64,000 bases of DNA from Semisulcospira habei (GCA_036245525.1 BTPG01000005.1:122466578-122530577); one strand, 5' to 3'; shown: positions 52,945 through 63,352, numbered from the stretch's first letter. Notes: generated by a model not told the origin, from the letters alone. Made by a program: numbers and translations.

Positions 52945-53360
52945 TGGATTGACAGATCATTGAAATATAATGACTTATCACCGCAGTACCGTCAGAAGAC
53001 GTAAAAACCCAGGCTTGACTACGCACCCCCTCTCCTAGGCCTACGCACCGGGTGTTGCTGGGTGTAGATTATAGACAATTATTTAAAAATAGGGAGCAGC
53101 GTGTCCTTTCAACTAGCTGAAAATACTCGGCCGTAAAATTATTGCACCCCCTTGTTATTTCTGTCGCTGAAGTCACGTTCGTGAATAGAATTACCGGGTT
53201 TGAAAACTTTGGAGGTATAATGCTCCACCCGCTAAGAATGCGGGTAGAGATGTCCAAAAACGGGCACATGGAGTGAGTGCATAGTTATGAGCACATGATC
53301 ATGGAGAATGGATTTTTATGTTGATGTTCCCAGCACGTTGTTTGGGCCTCCTTCTTGCCG
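52945..53360. other. No recognised feature
   Basis: Unique sequence. Confidence 0.4.
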
Positions 53361-53364
53361 TCCC

Positions 53365-53405
53365 CTTCCCCTCTCCCCCCCTATCCCCCCCCCCCCCACC
53401 CCCGG
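53365..53405. repeat. C-rich tract
   Basis: Poly-C with T and A interruptions. Confidence 0.88.
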
Positions 53406-53409
53406 GCAA

Positions 53410-53808
53410 AGGCTCTAAGCGCTCCCGGAACATTCTCAACGTTGCATAACACTTTTGAATATTATCAACACCTGATATATTTAAAATGTGTTATTACTCC
53501 TAACGAGTGGCTACGGTTGTTATTTCGTTCATAACTGCCTGATTACGTCACTTTGTGTCCGTTTTATTGCTTAAGCGTATGCGCCGCTCAGCTCCACCAA
53601 GCGTCAGAACCGAGCTATATGCTATTTATAGCTCCAAACTGCAGGTCCTCGAGCGAAACAGAAAGTAGCTGGCGATCTGATATAACGGCCTTTGTGGAGC
53701 TGTATCACAGTCAGGTGTCTGAATTAATCTGTCCTTGAGCAAAACATACAGTTATGCCCGGAAATCAATGTAACAGGTTTGTACGGTCACCGCGGACGCA
53801 TATTGGGT
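53410..53808. other. No recognised feature
   Basis: Unique sequence. The 61-residue frame starting at 53553 has no recognised motif. Confidence 0.4.
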
Positions 53809-54024
53809 TTAACCAATTCAGCCCTGACGCACTACAGCAGGAGATGGGACGACCATGATAATTCAAGGGCAGTGCCAGATTAGCTTGGCGCCGACAGGCG
53901 CCAAGCTAATCTGGCACTACCCTTGAATTATCATGGTCGATCCAACTCCTGCAACTGGAGTATTTATGTATTAGATGACGCCTCCAAAATTTGGGAAATA
54001 CGGCCGTCGGGCTGAATGAGTTAA
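53809..54024. mobile_element. Full-length family C MITE
   Basis: TTAACCAATTCAGCCCTGAC at 53809 and GTCGGGCTGAATGAGTTAA ending 54024. The core meets at TTGGCGCCGACAGGCGCCAA. Same subfamily as 15289-15501. Confidence 0.9.
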
Positions 54025-54207
54025 ATGCACAGATATCCTACATGTGATGTCGCCTGTCTTCGTCCGTCAAGTTTATGTATTAGATCTCAGACGAACGTTT
54101 TAAACATGCCTATTTCATTTTAGATCCCCCCAAAAATTGTTTCCCTGCACGTATTTCCATTACGTTCTCACTTTTGTCGTGGTCGATCTCTCCCGCTGTC
54201 GCTTAGC

Positions 54208-54412
54208 TTAACCCTTTGAGTGCTACTGACGATACCGCTCGGCGGACAAAGAAGCTTAATGTCCGCCGATCGGAATCATCAATGGGTACCCTGTTGTCCA
54301 ACATCACTACCCCTCTAGCGTTACTGACGCTATCGTTCGTCGGACAAGACGCGTAGTTAAGCGGTTTTTTTCCCCCCGCCGAGCCATATCGTCACTAGTA
54401 CTCGAGGGGTCG
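54208..54412. mobile_element. Two family D elements, joined
   Basis: TTAACCCTTTGAGTGCTACT starts one. CCCCTCTAGCGTTACTGACG near 54312 starts another, which ends near CACTAGTACTCGAGGGG. Both contain CGGCGGAC or CGTCGGAC. Confidence 0.65.
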
Positions 54413-54419
54413 ATGCGTG

Positions 54420-54627
54420 TTAGCCCCCGAAGCCCTGCAGCAGGAGATGGATCGAGCATGATAATTCAAGGATAGTGCCAGCTTAGCTTGGCGCCTGAAG
54501 GCGCCAAGCTAAGCTGTCACTACCCTTGAAATTTATCATGCCATCTCCTGCAAATGGTATACGTAGTCAGTCATTAGGTGACACCTCCACAATTTGGATA
54601 ATGAAGCCGTAGGGTTAAAAGGGTTAG
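54420..54627. mobile_element. Family C MITE with TTAG ends
   Basis: TTAG at 54420-54423 and 54624-54627. The core GGATAGTGCCAGCTTAGC pairs with GCTAAGCTGTCACTACC around TTGGCGCCTGAAGGCGCCAA. Confidence 0.8.
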
Positions 54628-54629
54628 GG

Positions 54630-55118
54630 CTGGTGTCTGTGCTAGCAGTACCCCTTGACATCCTTAGGGTCATGTTTCGTTTTGAGTAACGCTTTTGCCT
54701 GTAATCCACGCACGCAATCGGCACTGATACTGATAACAAGGCCGGTAGTTTTTCGGCTGCCCTTTGTGCACATTTGATCGTTCCGTCGTCTGGATTGCAG
54801 CCGCATTGTACGACTTAAGTTGACCTTAACCAAACACGTGCGCACATTTGACTTTTTGCTGCAACATAACCGCAGCAGGTAGCTAATTTAGACAAAGGTA
54901 AGCACTTGTTGCCCCATAAATTTCGCAACTAAAGTGTGCGCTTTCTTCAATTGTTTCAAACTGCGATTCATACACATAGCCGCTGAACAAAGTCCTGACC
55001 GGCGGGTGAGTGTCTGCCAACAGAGACATAATTTATCTCCGTCTCTGGTGCCAACCGCGTAGAATGCAATCAAAACAACTAACAAAGAAAGGAATTCATT
55101 GAACACTCTTTGGAATTA

Positions 55119-55152
<34 letters not shown>

Positions 55153-55490
55153 AAGAAAGAAATAAAGAAGAAATAAATAAAATAAACGTCTAAAGTTGAC
55201 CAAGTTTAGGTGACTGTTTTAATCTTTCGCTGTCCGCAGTTCTATAGTTCACCAAAGTTGGTAGATTGTTTTAGTAGTCGACGCCGGTTTTAACGGGTAT
55301 TGCTTCTTGTTGTTATGTTAGTAGCTGTTGTGGTGGAAGTTGTTGCTGCGGTTGTTGCCGTTATTGTTGTTTTTATTGTTATTGTTGGGCGTGTTGTTAT
55401 TGTTGTTGCGTGGCGTTTGACCTTTAACTATATTGTTAAGACACACACATGTCAGTATTAAGCTATTGCTACGTTCAGTTTCGTTGTACC
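54630..55490. other. Unique stretch with poly-A and GTT repeats
   Basis: A run of A near 55118-55149 and TTGTTG-rich sequence near 55310-55410. Short minus-strand frames are not supported as genes. Confidence 0.45.
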
Positions 55491-55494
55491 GATC

Positions 55495-55562
55495 AGAAGG
55501 CATAGATTCTCATGAGCCTCTGCAGTTGCAGCTGCAGGGCTCATGAGAATCTACGCCTCTTG
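55495..55562. mobile_element. Family B core with extra central inverted repeat
   Basis: GAAGGCATAGATTCTCATGA pairs with its partner. The centre CTGCAGTTGCAGCTGCAG contains a small nested inverted repeat. Confidence 0.78.
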
Positions 55563-55569
55563 TGGATGG

Positions 55570-55895
55570 AATGTGGTAACGGCGAACCAAAGTACCGTCC
55601 AGCGGTAATTTTGAGCGTACTAACAGCTATGTATGGAAAGTAAAGCCTTAATGTCAGTTACTAAATTTGACTAGCTGATATTCTTTATTCTACGGCCTCA
55701 GGGCTCCGCTTGACACAGATGCCGTAGCTGATTAGCCGTTGGTTCGTTCACACCGACTAAGGATACATACAGCAGCAGAGTTTTAAGTAAGAGAGCGAAT
55801 GGCCATGCGAGCGTTGTGCGGTACATATGTGTCATCGTGGATACAGACGAAGATAGACTGAAACTCGGTGGCGCCAGTCATGTCGCAGCAATGAC
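55570..55895. other. No recognised feature
   Basis: Unique sequence. Confidence 0.35.
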
Positions 55896-55899
55896 TCTC

Positions 55900-55965
55900 T
55901 AAATCATCCGAAAAGTGTTTCTGATGATTCCAAAAATGTCGCATTTCTTTTGCCCCTCAGTATAT
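55900..55965. mobile_element. Family J right half
   Basis: AATCATCCG then TGATGATTCCAAAAATGTCG and CTTTTGCCCCTCAGTATA. The left terminus is missing. Confidence 0.6.
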
Positions 55966-56125
55966 AACCAAGTTGCATCTTCATAACCACAGACCAGCGT
56001 ATAGAGTAAGTTCACAATATTACACGTATACGACTGAGTTTTTTTTGTTTCTGTTGCGGCCTCTCACAAAGTTGTGGACCAAGACTTGGCCTGTCTTGTT
56101 GAGATATCTTTTCAGCTTATAACAG

Positions 56126-56137
56126 ATAATAATAATA

Positions 56138-56186
<49 letters not shown>

Positions 56187-56300
56187 CATAATAATAATAA
56201 TAATAATAATAATAATGTATATTTTTAAGGCGCCTATATTTTTGATAGAATGAGCTCAGTCTAGGCGCCGTACAAATGACATACACCTTGCATCTTACAA
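56126..56300 (-). mobile_element. Retroposon 3' end with (ATT)n tail
   Basis: On the minus strand ACGGCGCCTAGACTGAGCTC and AAAATATAGGCGCCTTAAAA precede a long ATT repeat (56126-56216). The end resembles that near 60941-61009. No coding is present. Confidence 0.6.
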
Positions 56301-56304
56301 CACA

Positions 56305-56628
56305 CATAATGTTCCCTAACATACACACTCACGCAACAAGATATACAAGGAAAATAAGCTTAGCAGAGTGAACACACCAACAAGAAATGCTCACACACAC
56401 CGAAAAATATACGTGTACCAAATCTACCAGCGTGTAACTGATGTTTAAACTCTGTACTCTAGGTGCTGCTGTACTTGAAGGACAAAATTAATATCCATCA
56501 ACTACTTCCTATGGCAATGCCAAAGGAAGTATTTTACAGTACGTTGTGGCGAGTACGTTTGATTCACCCATTGCTAGCCAAACATGCACGATGGGTCAGT
56601 CTCCGTGAACAGAGAATTTTCGTCCGCT
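56305..56628. other. No recognised feature
   Basis: Unique sequence. Confidence 0.35.
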
Positions 56629-56722
56629 GGGGCCAGTTGCATGAGTCAGCTTAGTCCTGCGCCAGCCACTACGCAAAGTGAGCTTTGTCGTGCACCAGCC
56701 ACTAAGCAAGATGCTCCGCTAT
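56629..56722. mobile_element. Family H, duplicated inner segment
   Basis: GGGGCCAGTTGCATGAGTCA then two copies of TGCGCCAGCCACTA or TGCACCAGCCACTA, then AGATGCTCCGCTA. The right arm is absent. Confidence 0.6.
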
Positions 56723-56809
56723 TGTGCTGTCTTCAGATATGCTGCCTGAATTGGCACATGAACTAACCAGGGATGGTCCGAATGGCTGTAATTATTGTCT
56801 GGTCTGTCT

Positions 56810-56875
56810 TCAAGACACATAGATCCTCACGAGCTTCTGCAGTCTGCAGGCGCTCATGTTGATCTGTGCGTCTTG
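56810..56875. mobile_element. Family B palindrome core, diverged
   Basis: TCAAGACACATAGATCCTCA and partner, centre GCTTCTGCAGTCTGCAGGCGC. Confidence 0.7.
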
Positions 56876-57054
56876 GCTGATTCACTGGTGTTGATTTTTC
56901 GCCGGCGAGGAAGGTTTACAGCATATCATTCATTCATAGTCTAGTTGGCTATTATCTCACCAACCTCCATTCCAGCCTGATGCGTAAGGGGCAGGGTTGT
57001 TTACCTACGATTTACACCTGTCTGTTTGATGTAAATGAGGCATGTAAATCAATA

Positions 57055-57124
57055 GGCAAAAGACACAGATCCTCATGAGACCCCACATTCTGGCGGGGGC
57101 TTATGAGGATCCGTGCCTCTCGCA
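57055..57124. mobile_element. Family B palindrome core
   Basis: CAAAAGACACAGATCCTCAT and ATGAGGATCCGTGCCTCTCG are the arms. Confidence 0.75.
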
Positions 57125-57229
57125 GACATTCGACGATAGAAGACAGATTTGTGGTCGTGACCCATGCCTTCTTCCACACCTAACAACGATGTTGACTTTG
57201 TCCATCGTGTGAAATGGATCAAGTTCAGT

Positions 57230-57600
57230 TGCCAGCTGCTTTGTCGATTGGTCAGCCGATTTGCTGACTGGCCGCATAGTTAGTTGGCCGCATGGTTGTT
57301 TCATTGGCTGCCTGGTTGGTTGGCTGATTTGCTGGCTGGTTGGTTGGCTGGCTGTTGATTGGCTGTCTGGTTGGTTGGCTGGCTGGCTGGCTGGTTGGTT
57401 GGTTGGCTGGCTTGTTGGCTGTCAGACTCGCTGGCTGGTTGACTGGCTGCTTGGTTGATTGGCTTACTGGCTGACTTGCTGACTGGCCGGTTGGATCGCT
57501 GAGTGGTTTGTTGATTAGTTGTTGGTTTGGTTAGTTAATTGGTTGGCTGGCTGGTTGATTGACTGATTCGTTTCGGAACGATTACTTGGTTGGTTTGATG
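57230..57600. repeat. Degenerate GGCTGGTTGGTT repeat
   Basis: TGGCTGGT and TTGGTTGG words for about 350 bp. The Trp/Leu/Val-rich frame on the plus strand is an artefact. Confidence 0.88.
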
Positions 57601-57780
57601 CTTGCTTTATTCGAATTCGTTTTATACTTTCACGTGCGATAGAATGAAAAGCCCCATCATTATTTTGGCCGCAGACTACAAACTTATATGCACGCACAAG
57701 AGAAGTATCAGTGATCGACCATCGCAGGAGGATATGTCCAGTTTGTTGTTTTGGTTGTCTTTTACTGACAGAACCATTTC

Positions 57781-57825
57781 CCAGTGAGCAAAAGTCTTCG
57801 CCGGGGCCGACATCTGCCCAAGGAC
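57781..57825. mobile_element. Family G left end
   Basis: CCAGTGAGCAAAAGTCTTCG then GGGGCCGACATCTGCCC. No right arm is seen. Confidence 0.5.
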
Positions 57826-57876
57826 CTTTCTTTCTGACTGGGTCAAGTTGCTACGTGACGGCTTGAATTTCTGCCA

Positions 57877-58107
57877 TTAACCCATTTAACTCCAACGTCC
57901 TCCAGCAGGAGATGGATTGACCATGATAATTCAAGGGTAGTGCCAGATGAGCTTGGCACCTTCAGGCACTACCCTTGAAAAGGTGCCAAACTCATCTGGC
58001 ACTACCCTTGAATTATCATGGTCAATCCATCTCCTGCGAATAGTACATAGTCGTCATGTAACACCGCCAAAATTGGGGAAATGCGGCTGTGGGGTGAAAT
58101 GGGTTAA
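57877..58107. mobile_element. Family C MITE with arm copy in the loop
   Basis: TTAACCCATTTAACTCCAAC and TGTGGGGTGAAATGGGTTAA bound 231 bp. The loop between the arms contains GGCACTACCCTTGAA, a short extra copy of the right arm. Confidence 0.87.
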
Positions 58108-58299
58108 CTTTTGTAATGTTTAGGTTACGATGAATTTGGCGTTTAGCAGGCCGCGCACGCTTTTCAGCCACAGACTTTGAGCCGACTCCACAAATCACAA
58201 CTTGGACAGTCGAGGAAAAAAAAAAGAAAGTACGCAATGGTAAAATCATGTCATCTTACGACCGACCCACTTCCACGTAAAGGACCCCGCGAACCATCT

Positions 58300-58367
58300 G
58301 CAAGATGCGTAGATTCTCATGAGTCCCCGCGTTCACGCGGGGGCTCATGAGAATCTACGCCTCTTGC
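58300..58367. mobile_element. Family B core, variant arms
   Basis: GCAAGATGCGTAGATTCTCA and TGAGAATCTACGCCTCTTGC match. CGTAG/CTACG replaces CATAG/CTATG in both arms. Confidence 0.85.
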
Positions 58368-58369
58368 TG

Positions 58370-58608
58370 ACGTAGCTTTCGTCGACGTTCCTCTGTAGTA
58401 GGTGCGTTGACGGACTAAACCCGAAGCGGTTTCATTTCACGTTTGCAGAAATGGCCCGCCCGGTAATTAAAGAGGTTGTAAACATCAGTGCGGATTGCAA
58501 ATCTCAAGACCGCGAGACGTAATAATGTTGAAATAAAAATGATAATTGTGACAACGGGAGCACAACGGGATTAACTGGGGTCAGCATTATGTACTCAAAT
58601 ACGCACAG

Positions 58609-58610
<2 letters not shown>
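58370..58610. other. No recognised feature
   Basis: Unique sequence. Confidence 0.35.
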
Positions 58611-58611
<1 letters not shown>

Positions 58612-58680
<69 letters not shown>

Positions 58681-58690
58681 AGGGGGTGGA
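58612..58690. repeat. (GA)n followed by poly-G
   Basis: GA units to 58670 then G runs. Confidence 0.95.
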
Positions 58691-59013
58691 GGTGATGAAA
58701 AATAGGGACGTCTCTGCGGACAGGCGGTTGCCGGAACATTTTTGAGACCGCGGGTACGCAGTATGAGCGCGTTCGTCGCGGTTTTCCTGCGCGGGCACAG
58801 CAACAACCGCATTACCTCTCGGCCCAAGGGGGAAAAAAAAAAGCGTTTCTAAAACGTTTCGATTAAGTGACTTTCCGACAGTTTGCTTTTTTGTTGTTGT
58901 CGCTTACGCAATCGTCTGTCCCACAATAACTGCTAGGGTTTATTTTGCACTAAGTAGCTAACGTGTAGCGTGAACTCTGAAGACTTGTTCTAATCGAGGA
59001 GATACTGCTTACA

Positions 59014-59079
59014 ACGGCAATAGATTCTCACGAGCCCCTGCGGATGCAGCGGCTCGTGAGAATCTATGCCTCTTGCAGA
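59014..59079. mobile_element. Family B palindrome core
   Basis: GCAATAGATTCTCACGAGCC and GGCTCGTGAGAATCTATGCC. CACGAG/CTCGTG replaces CATGAG/CTCATG in both arms. Confidence 0.8.
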
Positions 59080-59084
59080 ACACG

Positions 59085-59630
59085 CAGAGGATAGGCTGGT
59101 AGGCGGCACCAGTCTTTTTGGTAAAGTTGTAGTACTAGCAGTGAAAACGATCAGTTTAAAACCTTGCGGGGCGGCGATTTGACATCACGCTGCGAAATAC
59201 TGCTTATGGTACCCCTGCGCCATCGCGAACCAGAATGTGTCGATTGTTTTAGCGGTCTCCCCTCTCTCACTCTCTCTCTTTCTTGAGTGTTGTCTTAGCG
59301 GCGGGTGAGGTTGTTTTTATGGGCATTCGCGGGTTCTCATTCTCTCAGGCTACGTATGCCGAGAGGCGTTTGTTGGGCTTGTTATGCTTTTGTTTTAGGT
59401 TTTGTTTTGTTTTGCTTCGTTTGGTTTGGTTTGGTTTGGTTTCGCTTCGTTTCGTTTCGTTTCGTTTCGTTTGGGTTGTTCGGTTTTGTCTGGTTTAGTT
59501 TGCTTGGGTTTCTTTTTTGTTTTGTTTCCGGTTTTGGTTGTTCGCGTCATTTTTCATCCTTTAGTTGATAACTGATTATTATTTTGCTACTTTTCTTTAC
59601 ATGGATTATTTTGCTGTTTATTTATTTTTT
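59085..59630. repeat. Unique then T/G-rich repeats
   Basis: From about 59390 to 59530 the sequence is TTTGGTTTGG and TTTCGTTTCG words. Phe-rich frames over it are artefacts. Confidence 0.7.
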
Positions 59631-59696
59631 TTAATCTGTGGATGTCGGTAACGGTTTTAAAACCGCTACCGACACCAAAAAGTTACAAAAATCAAC
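59631..59696. mobile_element. Compact family A MITE
   Basis: TTAATCTGTGGATGTCGGTA and its partner meet at GGTTTTAAAACC, missing the usual GATTCC centre. The right TTAA is mutated. Confidence 0.72.
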
Positions 59697-59699
59697 TGT

Positions 59700-59910
59700 A
59701 AGGTCGTTTGGTACACTCTGAGTACATTTGCACGTATGTCAGTTGTTGGCAAGAAACACGCTATACTTGTAATGCCCTACAGATTCACAGTTTCGCGCGT
59801 GTATTTGGTCAGCCGGCATTTCGTACCGCGAGAACGGGAAACAAAACAAGCACACAATGCACTCTTTACGACGAAACAAAATATTCCGAATGGAAGGAGA
59901 GTCCGGTAGG
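59700..59910. other. No recognised feature
   Basis: Unique sequence. Confidence 0.35.
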
Positions 59911-59914
59911 AGTG

Positions 59915-60016
59915 GGGGTGGAGGGTGGGGGGCCGGCAGGGGGTGGGGTGGAGGGGTGTGTTGATAAGGCTTAGGGACGGGATCGGGAGGAGGAGTGGGG
60001 GTGGGGGGTGGGGGGT
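59915..60016. repeat. G-rich tract
   Basis: GGGGTGG-type words. Pro/His frames on the minus strand are artefacts. Confidence 0.85.
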
Positions 60017-60203
60017 GAAGAAAGGCTTTGGAAGAAAGAGAACGAGACGGACAGACAAGGCAGACAGAGATGGAATGATATGACATGCATAATAACCGTA
60101 AACCTCCACTCAGATGCCTTTTACCTGCTCTTTTGTCGGCGAAGGCAGGTCCTCATCGTGTTTGCCTTGTCACAGGCTGTCGAAAGTAAACCACCCCTCA
60201 TCT

Positions 60204-60269
60204 CCAAAAGACATAGATTCACATGAACCCATGCATCCCAAGGGGCTCATGCGAATCTGAGCCTCTTGC
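60204..60269. mobile_element. Family B palindrome core, diverged
   Basis: CAAAAGACATAGATTCACAT and ATGCGAATCTGAGCCTCTTG, with a weak centre. Confidence 0.7.
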
Positions 60270-60274
60270 CAACC

Positions 60275-60755
60275 AGTGTTACCTCAATACCTCGGAGTTA
60301 AGCGCACGCTTTGTAAGGTCAAACGATGTTTTGTTACATTGGTTCAAGTGTTTGTAAACCCATCGAGACTTTGACGGGGGCTGGCACGCACCATTTGCCT
60401 TGACATTACCTTACGTCCAGTGCTCAAATCAGGCAAGATGGATTCAAGTTTGACTTTCCGAGCATCTACAGGCGCATGACGAGTGTGTCAGTGTTGTGGA
60501 CACAAGAGACTGCGAGTCAGTCACTGAGTCGGCCTACCGCCATCGCGCGCGCACCTCCTCATCTCATTACTACAGTAGTGAGTATCTAGGTTGTTTGACA
60601 TCGGCGCACACAGCGATTCTCGCAAATATCTTCGCAAAGAACCACTTTTCTGTACCAGTCTTAGAACAAATATCATTCAGTGTTAGTTGATTTAATACGA
60701 TTTACGATCATGAAACTCGAGCAGAGTGCCGGTTTTGTTGTAGAGTCGTCAAAAA
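60275..60755. other. No recognised feature
   Basis: Unique sequence. Confidence 0.35.
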
Positions 60756-60759
60756 TTGG

Positions 60760-60844
60760 AACTAGTTCAAGGGTGGTGTCAGAATAGCTTGGCGCCTGTA
60801 GGCGCCAAGCTATTCTGACACCACCCTTAAACCACTGTGGTCGC
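60760..60844. mobile_element. Family C palindrome core
   Basis: GGGTGGTGTCAGAATAGC and GCTATTCTGACACCACCC. GTGTC/GACAC replaces GTGCC/GGCAC in both arms. Confidence 0.83.
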
Positions 60845-60940
60845 TCCGTCTCCAGAACTGTCACGTGATGCAGACCTGAAAGGACGTCACCTCGAGGATG
60901 TAATAAGTTCAAAACGCAGATCTCCGAATCAGTTAGTTAT

Positions 60941-61009
60941 AATAATAATAATAAGCGCATTAAATAGGCGCTTTATCCCAATTGAAAATCGGCTCAAAGC
61001 GCCGGGGCA
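60941..61009 (-). mobile_element. Very short retroposon 3' end with 14-bp TSD
   Basis: On the minus strand CCCCGGCGCTTTGAGCCGAT, GCGCCTATTTAATGCGC and an ATT tail. AATCAGTTAGTTAT flanks both sides (60927-60940 and 61010-61023). Confidence 0.85.
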
Positions 61010-61085
61010 AATCAGTTAGTTATGTGGGTTTAACGTCGGGCAGGCGATGAAGGCCATCTCATGGCCTGTATTATCCGAACTAAAA
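61010..61085 (-). repeat. SINE-like 3' end, minus strand
   Basis: Minus strand GGCCATGAGATGGCCTTCAT, GCCCGACGTTAAACCC and ACATAACTAACTGATT. It is the reversed counterpart of 21035 and 30928, and its tail hosts the insertion at 60941-61009. Confidence 0.68.
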
Positions 61086-61089
61086 AGCT

Positions 61090-61555
61090 GACCTCAGATT
61101 ACAGCTATACAGTCCAGGAGAAAAAAACAGATAGAGTGACATTGCAAGTCAAAATGGTGGGTCATCCCTTTGGAACTAAAGCATCTTTGTTGTCTACGTC
61201 TTTTTAACAGTGTCACGGTTAACCTTTCACGCCACATTTCATACGCGACTCTGTCTGACCCAGGCTGTCGTTTGATTAACATATAAAAAAAACCCTCCAC
61301 CTTTCCTTATTATCCTCCCACCCACCCAATGCCCCGCCGCTTATCCCCCTACCCTCACCCTCCAAGCCGCAGGCACCCTGGGGCAATGTGCGTTGCACTT
61401 TTCTCGGTCGTAATGTTTTCATTCTTTTTGGACGAAGCGTCGTTTAACACATACGCTCCTCTTTGTCGGCCGCATGGGGTTTGTTGAGTTGAAATTCCTA
61501 TCACAAAGTTTGCTCAGAAAAAATATTAAAGCGTTTGCAAGCTATTAAGTGTTGC
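61090..61555. other. No recognised feature
   Basis: Unique sequence with a C-rich patch near 61315-61380. Confidence 0.35.
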
Positions 61556-61559
61556 TTGT

Positions 61560-61720
61560 TGATGCGGCCGCTGAATTAAAAAACTTACCCCAATCCCCGC
61601 CCGAGGCGGTGACGGCCCGGTACGCTAAAGGTCCCCGGGAAGCAGCCCCTGCGCCGCAGGTCGGCTCAGTGCGGCTGAGGTCTGCCCGCGGAAGACCTTA
61701 AATTGCTTATTCGGGGCTCA
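61560..61720. other. GC-rich block with local inverted words
   Basis: Contains CTGCGCCGCAGG, GGCTCAGTGCGGCTGAGG and GGTCCCCGGGAAG, giving several short potential stems. It is unlike the flanking AT-rich DNA and cannot be assigned. Confidence 0.4.
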
Positions 61721-61871
61721 GGACAGGGAAGAAAACTTCATTCCGGCGGCGATATTTTTAAGTCTGGATGTGCGTACACACTGAATACAAATGGACAACG
61801 TGTACCTCAATTATTTTGAACTGCATTTTCCCATGGGGAAGAGCAGAAGCTAGAACGTACCCAATGTGGGT

Positions 61872-62033
61872 TTAATCCATTTAACCCCGCGGCCGCATTT
61901 CCGGAGCCGTTACTTAACAGGGGATCGACTGACCATGATAATTCAAGGCGCCACGCTAATCTAGCACTACCCTTGAATTATCATGGTCAGTCCATCTCCT
62001 GTTGTAGGGCCGTTTTGGGGTTGAATGGGTTAA
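61872..62033. mobile_element. Family C MITE with shortened left arm
   Basis: TTAATCCATTTAACCCCGCG and GTTTTGGGGTTGAATGGGTTAA are the ends. The left arm jumps from AATTCAAGG to GCGCCACGC. Confidence 0.8.
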
Positions 62034-62087
62034 ACGCGGAATGTCAGTCAGTGCGTCTTGTAAACAAGTTCAGTGACTCGTTAATTC

Positions 62088-62390
62088 GTGCAAATTACGC
62101 CTAATGAAACCGTAATGACTTTGGGCGACAATTGTTTTGACGATGTTTATTATGAAGACCGTGAGAGTTACCGACAGCTCAGTATAAAGGAGACGAGGGC
62201 AGTATGGGCACGCCAGATTGCTATCTGGCCCCTTGACTATCAACCGCCGTCCGCTTATGCGAAAGTATTAAAGTTGGTTACCGCATGTTCATCGGCTACC
62301 CTCGACACCCAAGGTACTCGTCCATTGCCCAACATTCCGGAAGTTTGTCTGCAGGCCGTTTTGCCAGTGATGCAAAGACATCCTACTTAG
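62088..62390 (+). CDS. Orphan 100-codon reading frame
   Basis: The frame begins MQITPNETVMTLGDNCFDDV and includes SIKETRAVWARQIAIWPLDY with a balanced amino-acid mix, unlike the simple-repeat frames elsewhere. No domain, signal peptide or membrane segment is recognised. Its last 28 bases run into the tandem repeat at 62363. It could be an exon, a transposon-derived fragment or chance. Confidence 0.2.
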   Translation: MQITPNETVMTLGDNCFDDVYYEDRESYRQLSIKETRAVWARQIAIWPLDYQPPSAYAKVLKLVTACSSATLDTQGTRPLPNIPEVCLQAVLPVMQRHPT

Positions 62391-62735
62391 AAAACCAACA
62401 GCAGGTGCATGCCCCGTAGAACATTGTCATTATATTGTGTGATGTGTAAACAAACAAACAAACAAACAACATCGTCGAATGACATTCTGTGGTTCGTCCA
62501 TAAAGTATTCGTCAATGATGCAAAGGACAACCTACTTAGAAAAGCAACAGGTCCCTATTTATTGGAATATAGTTTTGCACATTGCGTGATGTAAAAAATA
62601 CATTACCCATGGACATTATGAGGTTCCGTCTATAATGTACTTGTCTGTGATGCAAAAGACATGACAACCAGCAGGTTCATGCCCCATCGAACATAGTTTC
62701 GCACTGTGTGTGATGTGAAAAGAAAACTGCTTTGC
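62363..62735. repeat. Three diverged tandem units of about 100-148 bp
   Basis: Units begin near 62363, 62511 and 62643 with GTGATGCAAAAGACA-type words, then CAACAGGTTCATGCCCC or a diverged form, and GTGTGATGTGAAAA. Confidence 0.75.
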
Positions 62736-62823
62736 AGCAGCCAACATTTCACCATGCGTACAAGCATGGAACTTTATATGGAACAGCCACTGGAAGAAGG
62801 TTTCGCAAATAATTGTTTGCGCG

Positions 62824-63040
62824 TTAAACCCGTTCAGTGCACGTTGACGGAAACTGTGTTTCTGCAATCGTCATCCGCGTTCAACATCAACAAGTCCTAG
62901 CTGTCCTATGAAGATGGATTCAAAGTGGCGTCAGCAAGAGGCATAGATCCTCATGAGCCCCCGCAGTCGCGGGGGCTCATGAGGATCTATGCCTCTTGCA
63001 GTTGGGTGTGTTGAAATTTTCCAGGCACTGAACGGGTTAA
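62824..63040. mobile_element. Full-length family B MITE
   Basis: TTAAACCCGTTCAGTGCACG at 62824 and CAGGCACTGAACGGGTTAA ending at 63040. The core 62934-62999 has 31-base arms with no mismatch and the loop AGTC. 217 bp. Confidence 0.92.
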
Positions 63041-63118
63041 TCCTGACCTCTTTTCGCCTTTGCACTTGCAGTGTATGCATCTTGTTTGCATTCATCGTAA
63101 CTCCACCTCTGTGTGGAG

Positions 63119-63137
63119 AGGGGGGGGGGGGGGGGCG
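63119..63137. repeat. Poly-G tract
   Basis: About 18 G with one C interruption. Confidence 0.9.
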
Positions 63138-63352
63138 GGGTCAGTGCAGTGTCTCGTTGTAATATCTGTTTTGAAAGCCCGTCAGTCTTCTTCTTATTAG
63201 CACCAGAGGTTAACATTTTGGCCTGTGTACGAGACATGCATATTGTAATTCCCAAAATTCAGTCAACAAAAGTAATGATTTTGTTTTGCTGGTCTAACAA
63301 AAAATTCAGCATTTCTAGAAGTAAATCTCAAGAAGTCCGTGCGAAAACTTAC

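Noticed and set aside
62934..62999. Strong rho-independent terminator-like hairpin
   Set aside because: It is one of about 45 dispersed copies of family B, and the genome is eukaryotic. The hairpin is element structure.
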